Assembly: GCF_014836985.1 (NCBI RefSeq) | Contig: NZ_JACSPU010000001.1 | Span: 837,855-901,854, forward strand | Reading direction: 5' to 3' | From: Planococcus wigleyi | Lineage (GTDB): Bacteria; Bacillota; Bacilli; Bacillales_A; Planococcaceae | Length of the DNA: 64,000 nt | Shown here: positions 26,951 to 35,211 of the stretch, one piece after another | Layout of the letters: each line of letters starts with the position of its first letter | Numbering within the stretch: the stretch's first letter is position 1 | Made by a program: the position numbers and the translations under genes | Notes under the pieces: model-generated | Seen by the model: only the letters and a program-made list of their open reading frames with translations | Told to the model about the DNA's origin: nothing | Database searches by the model: none

Positions 26951-28132
26951 CTATTTCTGTTGAGGGCAGTGAAGATAACGTGATTTGAGAACCAGAGATA
27001 GAACGAAAATGATAAACGCCAATATTGCAGAAACAACAAGCGCTGTTTGTTCTCCGTATTTATCGATGATAAAAGTGTAAAAAATGGGTGAAATCGCAGA
27101 CAACAAGAAGCCAGGTACTAATAATTTTCCTACGGTGGCTCCGTAAGTATTGTGGTCAAACAGAATCAACGGCAGGGTTCCACGCGTAATCGTCATCAAT
27201 CCGTTGCCGGCTCCGAAAAGAAATGCAAACAATAAAGCAGCTATAAGGAACCGGCCGCTGAGAAGTCCGCTGAAAAAACCAAGGGGCAATATACCTGAAG
27301 CTAAAATTGTCAATGAAATAGGATGGAGGCGGGCGCCGAACAGAACTTCGCAGACACGCGCAAAGGATTGTCCTATTCCCCGGAGAGTTGAAATCCATAC
27401 TGAAAGAGCGGCGGTCAAACCGAGGCCGGCAAGAATAGTAATCATGTAAGTCGACATGGCAGAGTTCAAAATATTTAACAGCGTGAATATCAATGCATAG
27501 AGGCTGCCTGCGACCCATCGTTCTTTGTCTGCAGTAATGACAGGAAGGAGAGAAGGCGGCAGCTCCTTTTTATTATTGAACCGCTGTTTAGGAAGAGATA
27601 GATGCAAAGGGATGGTTAAAAGGGCAAATCCCGCATAAATTAGAAGAGCTGCTCTCCATCCGAAAGCTTCAGCTAACATGAAACCGACAGGCCAAAAGAC
27701 GCTGGAAGCCAATCCGCCCAAAAGAGTGATTTGTGAAATGGGGCGTTTTGCATGTATGCCACCTATACGCGCTAATGCTGCAAATGCCGCATCATAGAGA
27801 GTCAAGCGCATAGCAAACCCGAGCAGCACCCACGACACATAATAAATCCCAATAGAATAGGATAAAGCAATGCCGCTGCAGCCTAATGACAATAGGGCAG
27901 ATCCCCCCGACATAACGAAGCTTCCGCCATAGCGGTCGATTAATCTTCCCGTCAGTGGAGATGTAATTGCCATAATCACTAAGGCTGTTGAAAATCCACC
28001 ATAGACAGTCGTTTCGCTCCAGTCCAAATCAGCAGCGATCCGTGTCCCGAATACAGCGATCGAATAATAGGAAATTCCCCAGCAGATAAGTTGAGAGATA
28101 CCGAGTGAAATAACAGTTCGGCGAGTGATCAT
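26951..28132 (-). CDS. Major facilitator superfamily transporter
   Basis: 393 residues with about twelve membrane spans. The motif between helices 2 and 3 is present (TGRLIDRYGGSFV), and a second-half counterpart is weak. It resembles YbfB-like or oxalate/formate-type facilitators without close match to a characterised one, so the substrate is unknown. It stands alone on the minus strand. Confidence 0.85.
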   Translation of the reverse strand: MITRRTVISLGISQLICWGISYYSIAVFGTRIAADLDWSETTVYGGFSTALVIMAITSPLTGRLIDRYGGSFVMSGGSALLSLGCSGIALSYSIGIYYVSWVLLGFAMRLTLYDAAFAALARIGGIHAKRPISQITLLGGLASSVFWPVGFMLAEAFGWRAALLIYAGFALLTIPLHLSLPKQRFNNKKELPPSLLPVITADKERWVAGSLYALIFTLLNILNSAMSTYMITILAGLGLTAALSVWISTLRGIGQSFARVCEVLFGARLHPISLTILASGILPLGFFSGLLSGRFLIAALLFAFLFGAGNGLMTITRGTLPLILFDHNTYGATVGKLLVPGFLLSAISPIFYTFIIDKYGEQTALVVSAILAFIIFVLSLVLKSRYLHCPQQK

Positions 28133-28234
28133 TGTTTCACTTCCTTACTATTCCTTATCGATAAAGCCATTATAGAATTTTTTAAGGGGCTATGGTTAAT
28201 TTATAAGGAATATCTCGGATGCTATTCGGACGAA

Positions 28235-28268
28235 AAAAAAGGAACCCGCGGCTGCAGGTTCCTTTTTG
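28235..28268 (-). terminator. Terminator of the SLH metallophosphoesterase gene
   Basis: AAAAAGGAACC ... GGTTCCTTTTT, with a loop CGCGGCTGCA, directly beyond the stop codon at 28273; T run on the minus-strand side (AAAAAAAA on plus). Confidence 0.85.
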
Positions 28269-28272
28269 AAAA

Positions 28273-30600
28273 TTAATGTGTTTCATCATATTTCAATGCT
28301 CTGTCCATGAAGACAGCAAACTCTGCTCTCGTGACGTCGGCTTTTGGATTGAATTTTCCATTAGTTGAACCGATGGTGATCCCAGCAGCGTACAAAGTAT
28401 CGATATACTTATCTGACCATCCGCCCTTTTTAACATCTGGGAAGTTATGGGAGCCTTTTGCTTCGATATCAAACGCTGTTACTAGCACCTTAGCCATCTC
28501 TTCGCGTGTCAGCTTGCTTTTCGGTTGGAATAGGTTGTTATATCCTTCGAAAATTCCGGCACGTTGTGTTGCTGTGATTGCATCGAAATTCGGATGCGAT
28601 TTCGGAACATCTTTGAACGCTTTATATGGCAGTTCATTTTCTAAGTCCACTGCGCGATCGAACATTAGTGATACATGTTGACGTTGAATTCCATCTCTCC
28701 ATTTGAAAGTTCCATCTGGATGTCCTTTAATAATGCCTTCTGCTGCCATGCGCTCAATTGCTTCGTAAGCCCAAGCAGGCTTTTCAGGCGTTACATCCGG
28801 GAAAGTTGGTTTTGTCGGTTCTGGTTTTGGATCTGGTTTTGGATCCGGTGCAGTTGAACCAGTCGTAAATTGATAAATTGGTGATTTTTCACTCTCGCCT
28901 GCCGCATTGGTTATATTCATGTACCAATGATAAACGGTGTTTTTGCTTAAGCCTTTCCACTCGGCAGAAGCCACTTCGCCTGATTTCAAGTCTTTATCCT
29001 GGCCGATAGCCTGGTCGGTATAGATGTTGACGGCCATATAATCCGTTTCGATTTGTCTAGGGTTGTCTTTTGCTTTTACATCCGCCAAATCGAATTGGGC
29101 TGTAAAGCTTTCTTTTGCAGGGTCGAATTGTTCGAAATCGTAATCATTTTCGAAAGGAGAGTATGACACAAAATCCAATGTTTCATCCGTTGGATCGAAC
29201 GTCAGCTTCTTCAAATAGCCTTGTCCACGGTCAGGAGCAGTATTGCCCTGATGATTTGCCAACACTTCCAGCACTTCACGTGTTGAGCCATCTTCATTTT
29301 CAATCTGTTTGACACGGTAGTTAGCGCCGTGATGATGGCCACTGAGGACCATTTTAACATTTTCATTAGGGACGACAATTTCTCTGTTGACCACTCGTGC
29401 TTGTTCGGTTACGTATTGTGCCAACGAATTGATATTCTCATGCATGCCGACAATGGCATTGCGGTCTGCATGCTGCTTAAGAACTTTGTTTGCCCAGGCG
29501 ACGGTTTCAGCTGATCCATCTCTTCCGTAGCCAAGATATAGAAAAATGAAATCATGATCGCCGAAAGAAAACAAATCGTAATGGTTTTGATTTTCTTCGT
29601 TCATTGCTTCACCAAACCACGATTTGTCTTTAAAGCGATCGATTCCAGCGTATCTCGCGAAAATGGAATAATCATAAGTTTTGTTGAGGGTGTCGATTCC
29701 TACATCATGGTTACCGGCCAGTACCCCATACGGAATGTTGGCAGCATCGAGCCGATCCAAGTTTTCCTCTGCAACTTTCCATTGTTCCTCATCGATTACA
29801 TTATTGACAAGGTCTCCGGTATGCATGGCATACTCATAAGTTCCTTTTTTGAATTCGTCGATCATCCAATCTGTCATGGATGTCCAGACTTCAGGGAAAT
29901 CCTGTGCATAGTATTGGGTATCCGTAAACCAGACCATAGAGAAGTCTTCATCTTTGGAATCTGTCAGCGTTCCGGAATCGTGGACCATGGCCTGAACTTT
30001 TCCATCTTTGACGAATCTCTCTTTATCAATTTCAGCTTTCAGGACAATTTCTTCGCCCTTTGCATTTCCTTCCGCCTGGTTCAAAGCGACCCAGTTGCCC
30101 GCTTTATAATCCCATGCTGAAAGATTGGCTAAACCACTTGCCAAAGTTTTTCCTTCCCAATACAGCTGGATCGCGTTGCCGGCTGCCAAGTCCTTGGAGA
30201 CGTCAACTACAAAACGTTGAGAAGGAAAGCCGTTGCTGCTTTTGGTGACGGCTGTTTTTCCGTCGTCAGCTGCCATCGCTTTTATTTGTTCACCCGTTAA
30301 AGGAGCGGCATTTGTTTGGATAGGCACAGTAATCGGGTTGTCGGCTGAATCATTTGCAAAGCCGGTTATCCCTTTGCCTGCAAAATCATATTTGAATCCT
30401 TTTTTGAAATCGACGGTTTTGATGCCTGCCCCTGTTGAATCTTTTACGATAGCCTCTAAGGTGGGGGTAAGGCTGACATCTTTTGAGTAATTAGCAGGCT
30501 TTACCTGTTCTGGTTTTTGCGGAGCTGCCAGTGGAGTTAACGAAACACTGGTTAGCACTAAAGCTACTGCCGCTGTGGTGGTGAAAAACTTTTTAATCAT
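28273..30600 (-). CDS. Surface metallophosphoesterase with C-terminal SLH domains
   Basis: 775 residues. Signal peptide (MIKKFFTTTAAVALVLTSVS, cleavage after about residue 26). A calcineurin-like phosphoesterase domain (about residues 210-440) carries WFTDTQYYAQ, HTGDLVNN, LAGNHDVG, HENI and LSGHHHGANY. A fibronectin-like stretch follows (DYMAVNIYTD, WYMNITNAAGESE), then a proline linker of PKPDPKPEP type (about 595-605). The C terminus has S-layer homology repeats (FPDVTPEKPAWAYEAIERM, then a degenerate unit, then FPDVKKGGWSDKYIDTLY). It would be exported and held on the cell wall; the substrate may be nucleotides or other phosphoesters. A good GGAGGA site precedes the ATG. Confidence 0.92.
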   Translation of the reverse strand: MIKKFFTTTAAVALVLTSVSLTPLAAPQKPEQVKPANYSKDVSLTPTLEAIVKDSTGAGIKTVDFKKGFKYDFAGKGITGFANDSADNPITVPIQTNAAPLTGEQIKAMAADDGKTAVTKSSNGFPSQRFVVDVSKDLAAGNAIQLYWEGKTLASGLANLSAWDYKAGNWVALNQAEGNAKGEEIVLKAEIDKERFVKDGKVQAMVHDSGTLTDSKDEDFSMVWFTDTQYYAQDFPEVWTSMTDWMIDEFKKGTYEYAMHTGDLVNNVIDEEQWKVAEENLDRLDAANIPYGVLAGNHDVGIDTLNKTYDYSIFARYAGIDRFKDKSWFGEAMNEENQNHYDLFSFGDHDFIFLYLGYGRDGSAETVAWANKVLKQHADRNAIVGMHENINSLAQYVTEQARVVNREIVVPNENVKMVLSGHHHGANYRVKQIENEDGSTREVLEVLANHQGNTAPDRGQGYLKKLTFDPTDETLDFVSYSPFENDYDFEQFDPAKESFTAQFDLADVKAKDNPRQIETDYMAVNIYTDQAIGQDKDLKSGEVASAEWKGLSKNTVYHWYMNITNAAGESEKSPIYQFTTGSTAPDPKPDPKPEPTKPTFPDVTPEKPAWAYEAIERMAAEGIIKGHPDGTFKWRDGIQRQHVSLMFDRAVDLENELPYKAFKDVPKSHPNFDAITATQRAGIFEGYNNLFQPKSKLTREEMAKVLVTAFDIEAKGSHNFPDVKKGGWSDKYIDTLYAAGITIGSTNGKFNPKADVTRAEFAVFMDRALKYDETH

Positions 30601-30969
30601 CTGTTGTCCTCCTTTAATGGGTGTTGCGTGTTTAGTAGGTGAAAAGACTTAAACAAACAAAAATAATTATAAAAAAATAGTTTACTAGGGATATGTGTCC
30701 TTTCTTTTATTTTTTAGTGAACCTATTTATTCATAATAACAAATAAAAAATAAAAAACAACTTAATTTTCCATATTTTTAGAATATTTAATTATCTGAAG
30801 CATTACCTTCAGCTTAGATGGGATAAAACAAGTCAGGATTACCTGCTTTATAGTTGGATAACATTGTCATATACAAAGGCAAAGTTTTTGAACCTATTTA
30901 GAGGGAAGAGTAAAATGACTGGAGATTTATCAATGAATATTCATAAGATTGAAAGGGCGGCGAAGTGAA
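30601..30969. other. AT-rich intergenic region
   Basis: This 369-base gap between two divergent genes contains long A/T runs and no open frame of interest. It must hold the promoters of the SLH phosphoesterase (minus) and the oxidoreductase (plus), but I cannot name convincing hexamers. Confidence 0.5.
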
Positions 30970-32007
30970 GTGAGTAAAGATAAGATGAATGTATTAGGAT
31001 TTTATAATCCGGGATCGAAAACAGCGGCGCCGAATTTTGAGAAGGTTGAAATGGACCGTCCAAAAGCGGCAGGAAGAAATTTGCTTGTTGAAGTCCGTGC
31101 GGTGTCGGTCAATCCGACGGATCTGCGGACTCGTGACGCCAAAGGGGAAGATGATCAGACATTAACGGTCGTTGGACGTGATGCGTCAGGAATTGTTGTA
31201 GAAACAGGGGATGACTGCAGGTTGTTTCAGGTGGGAGAAGAAGTGTTTTATGCCGGTACAAGCATTGCGCTGGGAAGCCTTAGCGAAGTCCAGCTGGTAG
31301 ATGAGCGGATTGTTGGAAAGAAGCCGAAAAGAATCGGTTTTGCGGAAGCTGCAGCACTGCCTCTGACCAGCGTCACAGCCAGCGAAGCGCTTTTTGATCG
31401 GCTTGGTGTATCACGGAATCCGACTGATAACAAAGAAAAAGTGATTTTGATCATCGGTGCAGCAGGCGGGGTGGGATCTGTGGCCACTCAAATGGCTAAA
31501 TTAGCCGGATTGACTGTCGTAGGAACTGCTTCCCGTCCAGAATCAAAAGAGTGGGCGTTGAATCATAAGGCAGACTTTATCATCAATCATCACGAAGCTT
31601 TTGAACCGCAATTGGAAGCTTTGGGTATTTCGGGGGTTCATTATATATTCTGTTTAACCAATATCGATGACCACATGGAGAGCATGGCTAATGCTATCCT
31701 TCCACAAGGCAAAATCTGTTCGATCTTACCGGCAATGAAGCCGCTTCATCCAGCTTTGTTTTCAAAATCGGTCAGCTTTTCCTATGAGTTGATGTATACG
31801 CGCTCAGTGTATCAAACAGAGGATATGATTTCACAGCATCATATTCTGAACCAGTTGGCAGATTGGGTGGATGAAGGGGAAATTTGTTCGACAATGTCCA
31901 AAAAACTTGCGCCTCTCAATCCAGAGACATTAAAAGAAGCCTATGAGAACCTGCTCACAGGGCGAACTATCGGTAAAATTGTCGTTGAGGGTTCGATTTA
32001 TCCCTAA
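30970..32007 (+). CDS. Quinone oxidoreductase / zinc-type alcohol dehydrogenase-like protein (MDR superfamily)
   Basis: 345 residues from GTG 30970. GroES-like N-terminal domain (VSVNPTDLRTR, VVGRDASGIVVETG) and Rossmann fold with GAAGGVGSVATQMAKLAG. The zinc-binding cysteines and histidine of true alcohol dehydrogenases are missing, so it belongs to the non-zinc quinone reductase/enoyl reductase branch despite the usual family name. Start is uncertain (GTG 30970 or ATG 30985). Monocistronic. Confidence 0.88.
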   Translation: MSKDKMNVLGFYNPGSKTAAPNFEKVEMDRPKAAGRNLLVEVRAVSVNPTDLRTRDAKGEDDQTLTVVGRDASGIVVETGDDCRLFQVGEEVFYAGTSIALGSLSEVQLVDERIVGKKPKRIGFAEAAALPLTSVTASEALFDRLGVSRNPTDNKEKVILIIGAAGGVGSVATQMAKLAGLTVVGTASRPESKEWALNHKADFIINHHEAFEPQLEALGISGVHYIFCLTNIDDHMESMANAILPQGKICSILPAMKPLHPALFSKSVSFSYELMYTRSVYQTEDMISQHHILNQLADWVDEGEICSTMSKKLAPLNPETLKEAYENLLTGRTIGKIVVEGSIYP

Positions 32008-32057
32008 AATGCCAAAAGAAAACTGAGTCAAAATTATTCCATAAATTTTCTTCTGTT

Positions 32058-32086
32058 TTGAATAATCAGAAAAATGGTGTTATGGT
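32058..32086 (+). promoter_or_regulatory. Possible promoter of the 32156 gene
   Basis: TTGAAT, 17-base spacer, TATGGT; both hexamers are imperfect. Confidence 0.4.
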
Positions 32087-32155
32087 GAATATGTATCCAC
32101 CCACACTTCTGCTTGATGGAAATTTAGTTGACAATCATTAAAAGGAGGAACTTCA

Positions 32156-32398
32156 ATGGCTGATGAAAAAAAAACGGAAGAAACTTATTCAAGCAGGGCT
32201 GAAAGAGAACGGATTGGCCGTGAAACGAATGCAGGTTTTGCGCGAGTGGAACGTGCGGAAAGAGAAAATAGTTCCACTGATATTCCGACAGGACCCATCG
32301 GAAGAAAGTTAACTGAAGATGAAATTCGCCAAAGGGTTGGTCAAGGGAATTTTGATTCTGCAAAAGACGACAATCAAACAAGTTCAATCAATAGCTGA
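32156..32398 (+). CDS. Hypothetical hydrophilic protein, 80 residues
   Basis: Very charged and without hydrophobic core (SSRAERERIGRETNAGFARV, ERAERENSSTDIPTG), so probably disordered. Strong AAAGGAGG before the ATG. No family recognised. The composition recalls small stress-related hydrophilic proteins, which is only a resemblance. A terminator follows. Confidence 0.72.
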   Translation: MADEKKTEETYSSRAERERIGRETNAGFARVERAERENSSTDIPTGPIGRKLTEDEIRQRVGQGNFDSAKDDNQTSSINS

Positions 32399-32405
32399 AT
32401 AAATT

Positions 32406-32449
32406 AAGAGGCTGCAACTTCTATTAAAGAAGAACAGCCTCTTTTTTTG
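32406..32449. terminator. Terminator after the 32156 gene
   Basis: AAGAGGCTG / CAGCCTCTT with a 20-base internal region, followed by TTTTT. Confidence 0.8.
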
Positions 32450-32483
32450 ATTTATTCAGTTGTTCTGCTGATTCGAATCTTGC

Positions 32484-34328
32484 TTACAGATTCTCGAGAG
32501 TAGGTGCCAAAAACGTCCAGATTAGCCCTGCTTCTTCAGGAGAACGTGGGGTGATGACAGACGATTTCGGATAAGGCAAAGCGGCAATCCGTTGTTCGAC
32601 ATATTTCTTTACGTATGGATTTTGATCGATGGCTTCTATATAAGTTGTTTGAGCAGTTTGGGAAAGTATTCCTTTCTGCCGCTCCATAGACCACCTCAAC
32701 CAAGCATAGAATGCATTATCGCTGAGTTCTTCTTCGTAATGGCTGATCAGACTCTCGGCTTCTTTAAGGCGGCCCAAGGCGATTAACGCCGAAACCGCTA
32801 AATATCGTACCCCTTGATGATCTCCTGGGTTCAAACGCAGCAACTCATAATAAATAGGGAAAGCCTCTTCGAAGCGGGCTTGCTCCCAATAGAAATTTCC
32901 AAGCAAAAATAGGGATCTCAAATAAGGCCGGTTTGGAACGTACAACCAAGCTACATCCATTTCCGGTTCAAAGCGTTCTTTTCCGCTGGAAACCGCTTTT
33001 TGAAGCAATTGTTCTTTTAAGGACAAATTCTCTTCCATTTCAGCTGCCAGTAGGAAGGCATCTGTATTTTGGGGATCCAACCTCTGAATCTGCTCCACTT
33101 GGCTGGTCCGATTTATAGTTGTATAGGCACTGTAGGCAAGAAACTGAGCTTTTTCAGCTTTGGTTTTCGGTTCATAGGATTTGCTGTGGTAGTACTCCAT
33201 CTGGCGTTTCAATTCATTTTCACTTGTAATGGTCGCATTTTTCAAATGCATATATAATTGCCAATTCTGCAGTTCATTGCCTTTGGGATCCGTTCCGACT
33301 TCAAATGCATAAACGGCTCCTTTCTCTGGGTCTTTTTTGCTTTTGGCGGTGTGATAAAAAGAACCGAGGTCATTTTTGAAAAGTGTCAGTCCTTCTGTAT
33401 CCACTCCAAAATGCTGTGCGGTTTCTTCAGTCTTCCAGTCGAGCTTCACCAATTGGTGATCGATGGCAAATTGGACTGCGCCGGCGACCGCTTCTTTAGG
33501 AATCATTGCTAAGGGTTCTGCGTAATGAAAGAAGGCTTCGATTAATTCGTCACTCTTCAAATCATGGGCAATTAGGAAATTCTCCAATTCCTCCACAGTT
33601 TCAAGAACAGCATAAGCGACTTTTTCGGTGCTCAGAAGGCCACTGCTTAGGAGCTGGTAAACAGCCAAAATGTTCCGGCTGTAGAATTCCTTTGCGTTTG
33701 CCGTTTCGGATGACTGATACATCTCCTGAAGCTTTCGGACACTTTCCGGTTTCACTTTAACAGCAACCGTCAGGCTGTTCAACACCATCATGAAATGCTC
33801 GCCTATCCGGACATCGGGCAAATAGAAACCGGTGGCTATGGTTCCAGCTTCAACCGGAAAAGACTCATTAACCTCAATTTCCATAATATCTTTAGTCAGC
33901 AAATCACGGACTTGAGCTTGGTAATTGGAAACGGAAAGAACTTCGCCGGCCATAAACAGTGGGTTAAGCCAGGATTCAAGGATCAGTTTGATTTGCATTC
34001 TTTCTTCCTTGATGATCTTCCGTTCAATAAAACTATTCCATACATCGACGCGTTCAGAAAAGAAAAAGATATCTCCGATAATGCCATTCGATTTATCTTC
34101 TCCGTAAAGTGGGACGAGAAGGTTTTCGACTTTATCTTTCCATTTCACCAATTCTTTCTGTTCTGACCGACGGGGATTATTTTCAAAAAAATCCCGAAGC
34201 GTCCCTTGCAGTACTTTGTTTTGTTCTTCAATCATCAGCTTGGAGGATCCGTCCGTCCCACAGCATTTTTTATATTTTTTGCCGCTTTCACAATGGCAAA
34301 GCTCGTTTCTGCCAATCGCTTTTATCAT
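32484..34328 (-). CDS. SEC-C metal-binding motif protein with TPR-like C terminus
   Basis: 614 residues. The N terminus is a SEC-C zinc-binding motif with Cys11, Cys13, Cys22 and Cys23 (CHCESGKKYKKCCG), as at the C terminus of SecA. A long helical middle is followed by TPR-like repeats (about residues 470-560: FLLGNFYWEQARFEEAFPIY, ALIALGRLKEAESLI). Such proteins are of unknown function. Its ATG overlaps the stop of the hemerythrin-like gene (ATGA on the minus strand), so the two are translationally coupled and part of one operon, at the edge of the nitrate island. Confidence 0.82.
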   Translation of the reverse strand: MIKAIGRNELCHCESGKKYKKCCGTDGSSKLMIEEQNKVLQGTLRDFFENNPRRSEQKELVKWKDKVENLLVPLYGEDKSNGIIGDIFFFSERVDVWNSFIERKIIKEERMQIKLILESWLNPLFMAGEVLSVSNYQAQVRDLLTKDIMEIEVNESFPVEAGTIATGFYLPDVRIGEHFMMVLNSLTVAVKVKPESVRKLQEMYQSSETANAKEFYSRNILAVYQLLSSGLLSTEKVAYAVLETVEELENFLIAHDLKSDELIEAFFHYAEPLAMIPKEAVAGAVQFAIDHQLVKLDWKTEETAQHFGVDTEGLTLFKNDLGSFYHTAKSKKDPEKGAVYAFEVGTDPKGNELQNWQLYMHLKNATITSENELKRQMEYYHSKSYEPKTKAEKAQFLAYSAYTTINRTSQVEQIQRLDPQNTDAFLLAAEMEENLSLKEQLLQKAVSSGKERFEPEMDVAWLYVPNRPYLRSLFLLGNFYWEQARFEEAFPIYYELLRLNPGDHQGVRYLAVSALIALGRLKEAESLISHYEEELSDNAFYAWLRWSMERQKGILSQTAQTTYIEAIDQNPYVKKYVEQRIAALPYPKSSVITPRSPEEAGLIWTFLAPTLENL

Positions 34329-34756
34329 ATAGAAGGCTCCTGAAGCAGCAGACGTTCTTCATCGCGGCTATGGATAGCGTTCACTACCAAAAGTGCATGA
34401 AACTGTTTCATGACCTCATAGTTGAGGCCTTCTTCTGCAAGCAATATTTTGATGTCAGCCACAATGATGCGCAAGATATCATGATCGCGTGTCAAATCAG
34501 CCACTGTTTGCTTGAGTTCTGGTTTCTGGTCGATCATTTCCTGATAAAATCCTTCTTCCTCTGCATCCGCATGGCTGATGATCCGTGTTTCCCAATACTC
34601 CAGCAAATGATCCGCCGCTTGATGGGCAACTTCGTATTCTTTAGCTCTCAATAAATCTTCAACTTCTTCTGTTTTAGTTACTGCTCCAGATAAGGCGCCT
34701 TCATGGATGGCATGATGGGCATGCAGCTGGCGCAAAGATGGTCCTGACATAGTCAT
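34325..34756 (-). CDS. Hemerythrin-like HHE domain protein
   Basis: 143 residues, four-helix HHE cation-binding type. Spaced histidines and acids are seen in LHAHHAIHEGAL, EYWETRIISHADAEEEGFY, DHDILR and HALLVVNAIHSRDEE, enough for a di-iron site. Members bind oxygen or nitric oxide or repair iron-sulfur centres. GAGGGG precedes the ATG. First gene of a two-gene minus-strand operon divergent from narG, with an NreC-like palindrome 78-91 nt upstream, so induction during nitrate respiration is likely. Confidence 0.85.
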   Translation of the reverse strand: MTMSGPSLRQLHAHHAIHEGALSGAVTKTEEVEDLLRAKEYEVAHQAADHLLEYWETRIISHADAEEEGFYQEMIDQKPELKQTVADLTRDHDILRIIVADIKILLAEEGLNYEVMKQFHALLVVNAIHSRDEERLLLQEPSI

Positions 34757-34833
34757 TCATTCCCCTCATTTTTTTTCAGTATAACATGCCAAAAACCGCT
34801 GATTTTCCAGCTAGGGCATTTCCTTTGGTGAAA

Positions 34834-34847
34834 GAGGGAACTCCCTT
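34834..34847. promoter_or_regulatory. NreC-like box upstream of the hemerythrin/SEC-C operon
   Basis: GAGGG-AACT-CCCTT compared with the staphylococcal NreC consensus TAGGG-N4-CCCTA: only the outermost bases differ. Its centre is about 57 bp upstream of the minus-strand -10 at 34783-34778. Confidence 0.6.
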
Positions 34848-35094
34848 ATCCGATGAGAAACGGGGAGTTTTGAAGCTGGAAAAATAGATGGAAATCGGCA
34901 TTTTTTTTCGGTTTTTCATTGGAGAAAATAAGAATCTGCTGGAATTCACTGTCTTGAGGCATATCTCAATGAAAAACAACCTGATTTTATTGGACAGCTT
35001 ATCGGAAACCCTCGATAAATAATGGAATATGGAAATTTTGGGCTAAACAGTATTTTTGCAGTTTTCAATGAACAAGGGAATTCCAGTGCTTCTG

Positions 35095-35138
35095 TAGGAC
35101 ATTCCCTAATGGGAACTTGTATAGGGGACTAACATAAT
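35095..35138 (+). promoter_or_regulatory. narGHJI promoter with NreC-like box
   Basis: TAGGA-CATT-CCCTA (35095-35108) matches TAGGG-N4-CCCTA with one mismatch. CATAAT at 35133-35138 is the likely -10. The expected -35 position (35110-35115) is TGGGAA, a poor hexamer, which fits activator-dependent transcription. Box centre to first base of the -10 is 31.5 bp, identical to the narK promoter. Confidence 0.7.
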
Positions 35139-35211
35139 AAAAGCATACGAATGAATTTGTAATTGATTCCCTTCAATAGTTTTCATTCATGAGAAGGAGT
35201 GGGTATACGCG

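Larger units (their letters stand above)
34757..35211. other. Divergent regulatory region between the hemerythrin operon and narGHJI
   Basis: A 455-base gap without convincing genes. Left edge: a minus-strand -10 (TATACT, 34778-34783) for the hemerythrin gene and an NreC-like box (34834-34847). Right edge: an NreC-like box (35095-35108) and a -10 for narG. Between them are further short repeats of the CCC/GGG type (AAGGGAATTCC at 35074-35084; TTCCC-TAAT-GGGAA at 35102-35115). Confidence 0.6.

Noticed and set aside
34776-34979. 67-codon minus-strand frame in the narG/hemerythrin gap
   Set aside because: Would cover the NreC-like box and promoter and has no ribosome site.
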